From Legionella sp. (lineage in GTDB: Bacteria; Pseudomonadota; Gammaproteobacteria; Legionellales; Legionellaceae): DNA of 64,000 nt. Shown piece by piece: positions 30,689 through 39,043 of the stretch (position 1 is the first letter of the stretch; each line of letters begins with the position of its first letter). The notes beneath the pieces are model-generated. The model had not been told where the DNA came from, did no database searches, and saw only the letters and a list, made by a program, of their open reading frames with translations. The position numbers and the translations under genes were made by a program. Location: NCBI GenBank assembly GCA_013697625.1, contig JACCWN010000162.1, positions 18,578 to 82,577 on the forward strand, in the 5' to 3' direction.

Positions 30689-33600
30689 ATGCAACCTAAC
30701 GTACAAACCAGTACCCTTCTGAATGTTATTCAAAAACAAGATAGCACGCATGGTGTAGCGCCCCAAGCATCTGCAGCCATACTGATTCGAATGTTGCGCT
30801 GCGCATACAATATACAAACCTATCTTTTAACCGACCATTCATTATTGGCCGAAACAGTTGCTAAAAACATACATGGTTCAGCCAGAGTTGAAACAACACC
30901 CTTATCACCTCCTTTGGAAGAAAAGCAAGCAGCAGTTCTTTCAAAAGAAGCTACACAGGGTGTAGAGGACTGTTTAAAATCGCAAAGTTCTTTGTTGGAT
31001 TATTTAACCACTGTTATAGAGGCATTGGAAAAGGAAGATAAATCCGAAACTAGTCTTTCTGTAGCTGAACAAAACCATTTAAATCATCCAGACATCCAGG
31101 GCACCATTGAGCTTATTAATCGTGTCCTACAACTTCCCCTGTATACAAAAAATGAAAAAAAATACATTTTCAAACAAATGCACTCGATTGCCAAAACATG
31201 TCCTGGTCTTCAATGGGATAAAAAACATGCGCAGTGGAGTACGAATAGTGTCTATATAGAAGGCAAAACTGTACAAGTGACGGCCAGTCCTGCGGAAACA
31301 TTAAATTTAGTTTGTCGAGCTATATTGGATGACTCTAGATATTCAAAAGATCAACAAAATGATACAGAGCACCGTATTATTTCTCTGTGTGCCTATTGTT
31401 TAAGTTTACAGCTCTCAGTAGAACAAGGACAGCATGAAATATGTTCAACAGGTCGTCAGCATGGTTTGCTGTTTTTATTGAATCACTCTTATTTAGATAA
31501 ATCAAATACGCAAATTTCTGCCACGCCTGTGAAATTAAACATAGATACAGACGCTTTTTTATTGGGAAGTGTAACAAATTTTTTGATACATACTATCCAT
31601 ACATTATCAGAAGACAAACAAAATCAATTGATTTTAGACTGGTTATTGTACCAAAATGACTTACTTGAGTGCAAAATAGTTCCTGTTATTGCATTTTTGA
31701 GACAAAAATTTCCTATGCCGGCCCTAAATCCTGAAGGAAAAACACAAGATATGGATGCGGATGCAAGATGGAAAGATGAATGTATTCAATTTTTAGTAAC
31801 ACAGTGTCGGGAGCATGGCTTAAATCCCAATAAATTAGATTTAGGAAAAATGTTGGTGCTTGAAGAGTTATCCTGTCCTGTTATAAAAGGCAGCAGCACC
31901 CCCATACTTCAGGAAATTTTAAATGCACCTATCTTGTTAAGAGATGCGTCTTTTACGCTTGAGATGAATGAATTAATAAATCTAAGAAATCATGTGCTTG
32001 ACAGGTTTCGATGCGAGATAAGAAATCAAGCGGTTCAAACCCCTCGAGAAGCAGCCATGCACACCTTGTATGTGGCATTACAATTTTTTAACAAACTGTA
32101 TCATTACCGTCATTTAACTGTATTTATTGGCGCAGATGAAGCTGCTTTTTTTGCAATAAGCAATGAATTACAAGGTGTTTTAGTAAGGTATTTTAAAGGT
32201 TACCAATTCAATCAACATGTTTTAGATGAATTTGCTTGCACCTTTCAGACGGTCAGATTGAGCTATTCACAACTGGAGAAACAATTCAGAGAAAAATCCC
32301 ATACAGATATGATTGAGAATTTTTTTGCAAAACTGCAAGGGCCAGCCGATATAGAAGCAGCTTTCAAACGATTAGAAGTATTAAAGCCGGAAGGTTCTCT
32401 TGTAAACCCTTTTATTTTTTTAAATGATGAAACCCTTGAAAGATGGTATACACAAAATCTTTCAGTGATTGAAGGTCAAAGCACCCTAGAGCTGTCTTCC
32501 TATGAAATAAATCGCATTTTATTGCATGCCTTAACCGTACCTATTATGGCGTGGTCACCCCACTTTAGTAAAGCCTTGGCCTTAGTAACACAGTGGCTCT
32601 TAGTTCCAGGAACTACTGTGTTATTAACTGCCTTTAAGCAATCCTACCAACCTATGCTCTTATGTAATCTTAGTTTCGTATTTGCTGTAAAGGACAACAT
32701 CAGTTTAGAACAAAACATAAAAAATGAATTTGCTCAAGCTGTGCATAGTGTTAACCTAATATATTATAATCTAATTTGGGGTCTAAAAGATGCCTTACCT
32801 TTAAATAATCTTACCCAAATTGTAGAGTCGTTTGGAAATCATAAGATTTTTAATCAAGAGGATGTCATGGGATCAACTCCACTCATGTATGCAGCATTAA
32901 GGGGTTTTGATGATGTCGTAAAACTATTGATTTCCATAGGCGTTGATATTAATCAGATAAAATTTAATAAATTGAGTGCGCTTTTAATTGCAATCCAGCA
33001 AGGCCACCTTGCTGTAGTTCAAGAATTGCTAAAAAGTGAAAATATCGACGTGAATCTAGCGCCCGGTGGTATAAGTCCACTCTATAGAGCATCAGAAAGT
33101 GGTCGTGTTGATTTTGTTAATTTATTAATTTCTAAAGGAGCCAATCCAAATCAATTAAATAAGGGAATTTCTGCTCTTAACATTGCAGTTTTTAAAGGAC
33201 ATCTTGATGTAGTTCGGGAATTGTTAAAGTGTGAAAATATCGATGTGAATCAAGAGTCCAATGGTGCAAGCCCTTTATTTTATGCGGCAAACTTTGGTCG
33301 GAGAGACCTTGTTAATCTATTAATTTCAAAAGGCGCCAGCCTTAATCAGCTGACTAATAAATTAGACAGTCCACTTTTAATTGCAGTCCAAAAAGGCCAT
33401 CTTGATGTAGTTCAGGAATTGCTAAACAATGAAAATATCGATGTGAATCAAGCGCCCGGTGGTATAAGTCTCCTCTGTAGAGCATCAGAAAAAGGTCATG
33501 TTGGTATTGTCAATTTATTGATTTCTAAAGGAGTCAATCCAAATCAATTGAATAATGGATATTCTGCTCTTACCATTGCAGTCAATAGAGGTCATTTTAA

Positions 33601-36346
33601 TGTAGTTCAAGAATTGCTAAAGTGTGAAAATATCGAGGTGAATCAAGAGTCCGAGGGTGAAAGCCCCCTATTTCATGCAGCAAAAATGGGTCAGAGAGGT
33701 ATTGTTAATTTATTGATTTCAAAAGGTGCTAACGTTAATCAGATGGCTAATAAATTGTACAGCCCACTTTTAATTGCAGTCCAACGAGGCCATCTTGATG
33801 TAATTAAGGAATTGCTAAACAGTGAAAATATCGACGTGAATCAAGCGTCAGCTAATATAAGTCCACTCTTTGAGGCGATAGCAAAGGGTCGTGATGATAT
33901 TGTTAATTTGCTGATTTCTAGAGGATTTAGTCCAAATCAGATAAGGCAAAACTGCTGTCCACTTTTATTTGCAGTTCATAAAGGCCATCTTAATGTAGTT
34001 CAGGAATTGCTAAACAGTGAAAATATTGATGTTAATCAATCGTCAAATGGTCAAAGCCCACTCCATCTTGCAGCAGAAAATGATCGGGTTGATATTGTTA
34101 GTCTATTGATTTCAAAAGGGGCCAGCATCAATGTGCTTGATAATCAACAAAGAAGTCCGCTTTTAGTTGCAGTCCAGAAAGGCCATTTTAGTGTCGTTCA
34201 GGAATTACTAAACAGTGAAACTATTGACTTGAATCAAGGGCCGGGTGGTACAAGTCCACTCTATATTGCAGCAGAAAACGGTCGGGTTGATATTGTTAAT
34301 TTATTGATTTCAAAAGGGGCCAATATTAATCAGCTGACCACTAAGGAACTTTGGAGTCCCTTATATAAGGCAGTTTATAATGGCCATCTGAATGTAGTTC
34401 AGGAATTGCTAAAGAGTGATGATATTGATATCGACAAGGAACAAAATCTAGACTTGGATTCGACCCTTCTCGATATTGCAGCAGAATATGACCATTATGA
34501 AATTTTCCACGCATTAATTCAAAAGGGTTTCCAATCTATAAGGGCGCAAGCTTTATTTGAAATAAAACAAGCAGCTAAAGAAATTGAAACATTGGACCCA
34601 CTGTTTACGAATCCTTCAGTTGGAAAACAAAAATTAATCAATATATTTAAAAAATTGCCTCCTTACTTGGACTGCAAAAAGTATCCAAAAATAAATATAA
34701 TATTAAAAGATATTTTGAAACAAATAAATGATACTCGAACCAGCTGTAACAAGCTGGCTGGTCAAAGCGAGAAACTACTCAAAAAAGAGCTTTTTGGTAT
34801 AGGTAAACTGATTAAAACATCACTATCGAGTTATAAGGGAAGTACGGATGCAAAAAAGGTTGATCAATTATCAAAAAAAATTGATACCATAAAAAGTCAG
34901 ATTATTATGACCCCATGGGAAACAAAAAAAGGGGTGCAAATCACTATTGACGGCCACAATACTACGAAAAAAGTCCCTAAAAGAGTTGCAAAAATTTGGA
35001 GTATTGCATGTGACACCAAGCAAAAGAGTAAAACTGCCTTAATAGAAATAGATACAATTATACATGAGGCATTTCCAAGTTCCAATAAACATTCCAGCGA
35101 CCCAAACAACTTACAATTTTATATTAAGCTTGCAAATTATGATCTTACTTATGCAACTAGCACAGGGCTTGTAAAGAAAAAGAAATCGATTAAATATCAA
35201 ATACATATGAATGAGTATAGAGTAAAGGATGGGATTACCTATAGCATGCTGGGGTTGGATGATAGTGTATTAAAGGGCGCACTTTTTTGGGATGAGTTGC
35301 CACCAGAATTTCCTAAAACAGGTGGTTCACATCTCAAGCTAGATAAACTTAAATGGACACCGATCCTCCTTGAAGTGATATTAAGAAAAAATGCCACTCC
35401 CGTGATACATCCTAGGCCGCAGGTACTTAGTTCTCCAGGGATGCATCCACCAACTTTTCTTAGTGTTCCAGCGCAGCCACCAAGAAACTGCCAGTTGGAC
35501 TATAAAAAAGTAGAGGAAACATCAGCACGTTGTAGGTTAATACACACAGCACAGCAGTTTGTTGAATTATGTTCCCCTGATAGGGCGCATGATTTTGAAG
35601 GCATTTTATTTATATCCAACCAGTTAGTCTCTCTCATTCATACTGTAGATGATTTTCAGCTGGTATTTCCCTTTTTCAATTTAGAAAATTTCCAGCGGTT
35701 TTGTTTTCATTTTGCCCTACAAGACCTATCACAATTGCATCACTTCCTCAATACCATGACTGTTGATTCTTTTATTAAATATAATTTAGATCAGATGATC
35801 TTTAGGATGGTAGGCAGCAACCCATACCTAAGTATTATATTTTTTACACACATAGAAAAAATGATAACAACTGCCCCATTTGAGGGAACATTTCCTACTC
35901 TTGATATATTTTATAATAAAACAGCCGCTGTGTTATCAAAACTTATGTTCACTCTAAATAATTATTTATCTTGCACACAGTCTAACCAACCAGACATGAA
36001 TAAGGAATTGATGTCTTGTTCACAGGTATTACAAAAGATTGTGGATAGCATCAATAAATACAAAGCATGTTGCCTTGACTCGGGATATAAAGAGGATTTG
36101 TCTTATACCTCAAGTATAAGTAATCTGCAAAACTTACTTCACAGGATTAAAGAGCACCCTCTAACCCATCCAGCGAGAGCTCCATATACTTTTAGTTTTT
36201 TTCATACAGCTAAACCCACTAAAGCCGCTGTAAGTTTCAACGTATTAAATCCACAAGAGCATAAAGAGCATAAGGGAGCTAAGCGGTTACGTGATTTGAG
36301 TGATGAAAATTCACCAGTTACCAAAAAAAGCACATGCTCTGGGTGA
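30689..36346 (+). CDS. Giant ankyrin-repeat protein (1885 aa), probable host-directed effector
   Basis: Residues about 725-1285 form 16 to 17 ankyrin repeats of 32-33 residues, recognised by repeated SPLxxAAxxGxxDIVNLLISKGA units. The first 720 residues and the last 600 match no family I know; the tail has a proline-rich stretch near 1590 and ends in a basic, acidic, basic pattern (AKRLRDLSDENSP then KK). No signal peptide or membrane segment is seen, so export would need a dedicated system such as type IV secretion. Ankyrin proteins of Legionella, Coxiella and Rickettsiales are often injected into host cells. The ATG has GAGG 5 bases upstream. That it is an effector is inference; the repeats are certain. 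Confidence 0.85.
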   Translation: MQPNVQTSTLLNVIQKQDSTHGVAPQASAAILIRMLRCAYNIQTYLLTDHSLLAETVAKNIHGSARVETTPLSPPLEEKQAAVLSKEATQGVEDCLKSQSSLLDYLTTVIEALEKEDKSETSLSVAEQNHLNHPDIQGTIELINRVLQLPLYTKNEKKYIFKQMHSIAKTCPGLQWDKKHAQWSTNSVYIEGKTVQVTASPAETLNLVCRAILDDSRYSKDQQNDTEHRIISLCAYCLSLQLSVEQGQHEICSTGRQHGLLFLLNHSYLDKSNTQISATPVKLNIDTDAFLLGSVTNFLIHTIHTLSEDKQNQLILDWLLYQNDLLECKIVPVIAFLRQKFPMPALNPEGKTQDMDADARWKDECIQFLVTQCREHGLNPNKLDLGKMLVLEELSCPVIKGSSTPILQEILNAPILLRDASFTLEMNELINLRNHVLDRFRCEIRNQAVQTPREAAMHTLYVALQFFNKLYHYRHLTVFIGADEAAFFAISNELQGVLVRYFKGYQFNQHVLDEFACTFQTVRLSYSQLEKQFREKSHTDMIENFFAKLQGPADIEAAFKRLEVLKPEGSLVNPFIFLNDETLERWYTQNLSVIEGQSTLELSSYEINRILLHALTVPIMAWSPHFSKALALVTQWLLVPGTTVLLTAFKQSYQPMLLCNLSFVFAVKDNISLEQNIKNEFAQAVHSVNLIYYNLIWGLKDALPLNNLTQIVESFGNHKIFNQEDVMGSTPLMYAALRGFDDVVKLLISIGVDINQIKFNKLSALLIAIQQGHLAVVQELLKSENIDVNLAPGGISPLYRASESGRVDFVNLLISKGANPNQLNKGISALNIAVFKGHLDVVRELLKCENIDVNQESNGASPLFYAANFGRRDLVNLLISKGASLNQLTNKLDSPLLIAVQKGHLDVVQELLNNENIDVNQAPGGISLLCRASEKGHVGIVNLLISKGVNPNQLNNGYSALTIAVNRGHFNVVQELLKCENIEVNQESEGESPLFHAAKMGQRGIVNLLISKGANVNQMANKLYSPLLIAVQRGHLDVIKELLNSENIDVNQASANISPLFEAIAKGRDDIVNLLISRGFSPNQIRQNCCPLLFAVHKGHLNVVQELLNSENIDVNQSSNGQSPLHLAAENDRVDIVSLLISKGASINVLDNQQRSPLLVAVQKGHFSVVQELLNSETIDLNQGPGGTSPLYIAAENGRVDIVNLLISKGANINQLTTKELWSPLYKAVYNGHLNVVQELLKSDDIDIDKEQNLDLDSTLLDIAAEYDHYEIFHALIQKGFQSIRAQALFEIKQAAKEIETLDPLFTNPSVGKQKLINIFKKLPPYLDCKKYPKINIILKDILKQINDTRTSCNKLAGQSEKLLKKELFGIGKLIKTSLSSYKGSTDAKKVDQLSKKIDTIKSQIIMTPWETKKGVQITIDGHNTTKKVPKRVAKIWSIACDTKQKSKTALIEIDTIIHEAFPSSNKHSSDPNNLQFYIKLANYDLTYATSTGLVKKKKSIKYQIHMNEYRVKDGITYSMLGLDDSVLKGALFWDELPPEFPKTGGSHLKLDKLKWTPILLEVILRKNATPVIHPRPQVLSSPGMHPPTFLSVPAQPPRNCQLDYKKVEETSARCRLIHTAQQFVELCSPDRAHDFEGILFISNQLVSLIHTVDDFQLVFPFFNLENFQRFCFHFALQDLSQLHHFLNTMTVDSFIKYNLDQMIFRMVGSNPYLSIIFFTHIEKMITTAPFEGTFPTLDIFYNKTAAVLSKLMFTLNNYLSCTQSNQPDMNKELMSCSQVLQKIVDSINKYKACCLDSGYKEDLSYTSSISNLQNLLHRIKEHPLTHPARAPYTFSFFHTAKPTKAAVSFNVLNPQEHKEHKGAKRLRDLSDENSPVTKKSTCSG
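33023..34201 (+). repeat. Tandem 393-base super-repeat inside the ankyrin gene
   Basis: The recurring GAATTG anchor occurs at 33023, 33218, 33416, 33611, 33809, 34004 and 34202. Spacing alternates exactly 195 and 198 bases, so the true period is 393 bases, or four ankyrin repeats. Units 33023-33415 and 33416-33808 are nearly the same in order and wording (APGGIS block, then ESNG/ESEG block); the third is more diverged. Confidence 0.85.
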
Positions 36347-36480
36347 GCTTAGGCGGAATGCTGACTTTTGATATTTATGATAACTGTAGCTGCGTTTTGT
36401 TTTATAAAATAAATCAAAGCTTTCTTATTTGCTCAATTTATAGTATTATTTTACACATTTGATGATTACAAGGCAACAGT

Positions 36481-36963
36481 ATGACCTATTATTTCAATCC
36501 ACATCACCACGTAAAAATTTGGCTCAGTAAAGACAAAGACATATTCCTGAATCTAGAAAATCAGGTGCGTCTAGTAAAAATGAGAGATATTAATCCTGAG
36601 GATGAAATTCATTTTATTTACGATGGTGCATTATTATCAAAGACAGCTTTAATAGAGCTACAGGCTTTTTGTGGTAAATATCGCATTACACCGCAAAATG
36701 TACGAAGTTTAATGCCTCACTGTAAAACTGTGGAGGAACAAAACTTATGTAGCCTTTATGCACAAGAAGTGTCGCATTTAAATGAGGGTGGGAATCTCGG
36801 TGTAGGCAGTGATATTTTACGCTGGTTATCTCCTATCTATACTCTGGGAACTTATACTGATTTTGATGTACCTGTCGATACAAGCAAACTTCCTAATACT
36901 ATAACAGTGGCAAAACCACTTTTAATGAGTTTGGGCAGTGTAGTTTCTATGGGAGAAGTTTAA
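36481..36963 (+). CDS. DXD glycosyltransferase, N-terminal part cut by a stop codon
   Basis: The 160 aa carry the signature of toxin-like sugar transferases (TcdA/TcdB and GT32-like): SDILRW at 110-115 and the metal/sugar-binding DXD as D127-F-D129 in YTDFDV. Such enzymes attach a sugar from a nucleotide donor to a host protein. Translation ends at a TAA at 36961-36963, but the same reading frame stays open to 38136 and continues the domain. An ATG at 36481 is used; its ribosome site is weak. As it stands this fragment holds the donor-site motif but not the rest of the fold. Confidence 0.65.
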   Translation: MTYYFNPHHHVKIWLSKDKDIFLNLENQVRLVKMRDINPEDEIHFIYDGALLSKTALIELQAFCGKYRITPQNVRSLMPHCKTVEEQNLCSLYAQEVSHLNEGGNLGVGSDILRWLSPIYTLGTYTDFDVPVDTSKLPNTITVAKPLLMSLGSVVSMGEV

Positions 36964-36969
36964 GGACTT

Positions 36970-38136
36970 GTGGTTAACAATGATACAATAGCGGTTGTCA
37001 ATGCCGAGGATGCCTTAGAAGACATCCAAAAAGTACAAAGAGCCATCTATACTAATTGTTCCAAACAACCCATAGATGGTAATAACATTTACCATGATAT
37101 CTTGGCTGCAAGAAGGTGTAATTTAGAACCTTTTTTTAATACCCTGGTGATTGATTTTATTTTAAATTATGATCCCAATACTCCCCAACTGCAATTTTTT
37201 AGCAGCTTCTGCACAGGTAAAACTGCACTTGAAATGCGTCAAGAAATTTCACAAGTTACTCAAAATAATAATACCTTTGCAGATTTTATTTGCCCTAGGG
37301 TGAATCTTCTACCTGCTGAAAAAATTGTTGCAGCGGCTACTTTACTAAGAAGTGAGATTAAAGCAAACTTGGGGTGGTTAACTTGGATGGTTCTGCCTAA
37401 AAAGAGTTACAAGAAATTAGAAACTGTATCTGCAATACAAGATGACAATGAATTGTTAACTTATATGCGAGAACAATGGCGTTTGAAAAACTTAAAAGCC
37501 AGTGTCGTTTTCACATCTGGTCCCATGGTATTGATAACTACATTATATGAAAAAATGTATTATAAAAAAGAGTATATTAACACGGCAATTGCCCCTTCCA
37601 CTTTTGCGCATTACGGGCTAGATAAGGCATTTTTTTCACAAAATAGCTTCCCCTTACATTCACCAGCCAAGGCTTTACAAGCTAACTTAGAGAATACAGA
37701 AATAGGTTTAACCAATGATTTGTCTTGGTTACAAGAAGGACAAAAGGCTACCAGTACTCGTGAGCAGAAACTGATAGAAGCACAAAGAAACTTGCCTCAA
37801 AATTTATTTGACATGCGTGATAAACTCTCAGCTCACATTGATAAAATAGAAGGCGATTTAAACGGGTGCTGCGGCTTTTACCGATCCAAAGCTAGGCAGG
37901 CCAAAATTACTGCTCTAACCAATATACTGAAACATTTCGATTCGCGATCGTTTGATGTAGACGGATTTAGATGCGCTTTGTCTTCTTATCGTAGCAAAGA
38001 TATTTTTGCAAGTATTGGGAAAAGCAAAACCAAAGAATTGATCGATGAACTTGATACTTTTAGTCAGCATGCAACCCACTATATGCTCACCAATGATGTG
38101 GGAGCAATTGAAGTACCTAGTTATTTAAGCATGTAA
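36970..38136 (+). CDS. DXD glycosyltransferase, C-terminal part in the same frame
   Basis: This 388-aa frame is in phase with the N-terminal half and separated from it only by TAA-GGA-CTT. It begins at a GTG with VVNNDTIAVV, which in related enzymes follows directly on the DXD domain (a conserved NND/NN-I-A stretch). The remainder is helical. AAGGA overlaps the preceding stop and lies 3 bases before the GTG, so separate synthesis by re-initiation is conceivable. The simplest reading is one gene of about 552 codons broken by a nonsense change. Confidence 0.6.
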   Translation: MVNNDTIAVVNAEDALEDIQKVQRAIYTNCSKQPIDGNNIYHDILAARRCNLEPFFNTLVIDFILNYDPNTPQLQFFSSFCTGKTALEMRQEISQVTQNNNTFADFICPRVNLLPAEKIVAAATLLRSEIKANLGWLTWMVLPKKSYKKLETVSAIQDDNELLTYMREQWRLKNLKASVVFTSGPMVLITTLYEKMYYKKEYINTAIAPSTFAHYGLDKAFFSQNSFPLHSPAKALQANLENTEIGLTNDLSWLQEGQKATSTREQKLIEAQRNLPQNLFDMRDKLSAHIDKIEGDLNGCCGFYRSKARQAKITALTNILKHFDSRSFDVDGFRCALSSYRSKDIFASIGKSKTKELIDELDTFSQHATHYMLTNDVGAIEVPSYLSM

Positions 38137-38182
38137 GATTACACCTCCTGATCAATTTATAAAGACGGGAGGCAGGGTAATC
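38137..38182 (+). terminator. Imperfect stem-loop after the glycosyltransferase gene
   Basis: GATTAC (38137-38142) pairs with GTAATC (38177-38182), and CCTCC (38144-38148) with GGAGG (38168-38172), leaving small internal bulges. It lies directly after the stop codon. There is no T-tract, so termination is only a possibility. Confidence 0.35.
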
Positions 38183-38287
38183 ACACTAAACGTATATTAT
38201 GTATATTGTAAAATCAAAATGCCTACGTTATGCACGAAAACCCGCAATCATCTTGATGCAAGATATGAGTTACTCACCAGCGACTGA

Positions 38288-38395
38288 TTATAACCCACCG
38301 TCTTTCTTCTTTGCTTTTTTATCAGCACGTTTTTCGGTAGCACTTTTCAATGGTTTTTTTTTCTGAGATTTTTTACTGTCCATACCCTTGCTCAT
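38288..38395 (-). CDS. 35-aa lysine-rich small protein
   Basis: The frame starts at an ATG (38393-38395) with GAGGA at about 7 bases upstream and encodes a very basic peptide beginning MSKGMDSKK and ending KKDGGL. About 15 of 35 residues are lysine or arginine. Small proteins of this pattern (MSKG start, KKKPLK middle, EKRADKKAKK end) are known as conserved hypotheticals in gammaproteobacteria. Their function is unknown; nucleic-acid or ribosome contact is a guess from charge. It sits alone in the 427-base gap between the glycosyltransferase and darP; I see nothing else in that gap. Confidence 0.7.
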   Translation of the reverse strand: MSKGMDSKKSQKKKPLKSATEKRADKKAKKKDGGL

Positions 38396-38563
38396 TTTGA
38401 TTCCTCATATAGTTATGATATGGGTATAATGCTACCATAGGGACTTTAAGGTATGCAAATATGAATTGTTTAGGCTTGATCACATAATGGCAGAAGGCAG
38501 TAGTGTGAATTCTCAACATACCCGAGTATACTAAAGGCCATTTTTAACATTAAGTATGACTCT

Positions 38564-39043
38564 ATGGAAGAACCAGTCAGTAAATCACAGAATAAAAGGC
38601 AAGCTCAGGCCCTACAAGCATTGGGTGTTGAATTAGTAAGCCTAAGCCTTGCAAAATTAAATACTTTGCCCTTATCTGAAAATTTATACAAAGCCATTAT
38701 TGATGCCAAAAGCATCAAAAGTCATGGGGCTAAACGTCGACAGGCACAATTGATTGGCAAATTAATACGCGCAGACGATTTTGAAGCAATCCGTGCAGCT
38801 TATCAAGAGATGTTGGATGAGGACAGTGCTGTTACTGTAGGATTTCATGAAGTTGAATTGTGGCGTGATAAACTCATACAAGGCGGTAAAGTTGCCTTAA
38901 CCGAATTTATAAATATATATAAGCCAGATGAAATTCAACAATTGCAGCAAATGATCAAAAAAGCGATGCAAGATGAATTAAAACAAAAGAATACGGGTGC
39001 CGCTAAAGCACTTTTTCGTTATTTAAGGGTTTTTATTAAATGA
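38564..39043 (+). CDS. darP: Ribosome biogenesis factor DarP (YjgA, DUF615)
   Basis: DarP associates with late 50S ribosomal precursors. The 159-aa product shows the family pattern: a basic SKSQNKRQAQALQALG start, then SHGAKRRQAQLIGKLIR and a helical C-terminus ending in a basic segment. It overlaps the rlmKL start by four bases (ATGA). That coupling of two 50S-maturation genes makes functional sense, as both act on 23S rRNA or its precursors. Confidence 0.9.
   Translation: MEEPVSKSQNKRQAQALQALGVELVSLSLAKLNTLPLSENLYKAIIDAKSIKSHGAKRRQAQLIGKLIRADDFEAIRAAYQEMLDEDSAVTVGFHEVELWRDKLIQGGKVALTEFINIYKPDEIQQLQQMIKKAMQDELKQKNTGAAKALFRYLRVFIK

Noticed and set aside
29965..36963. Genome-wide recoding of TAA as sense, suggested by two in-frame TAA codons
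   Set aside because: TAA ends normal genes in the same window, such as kdsA and the subtilase neighbours, at family-typical lengths. Two decaying genes explain the data.
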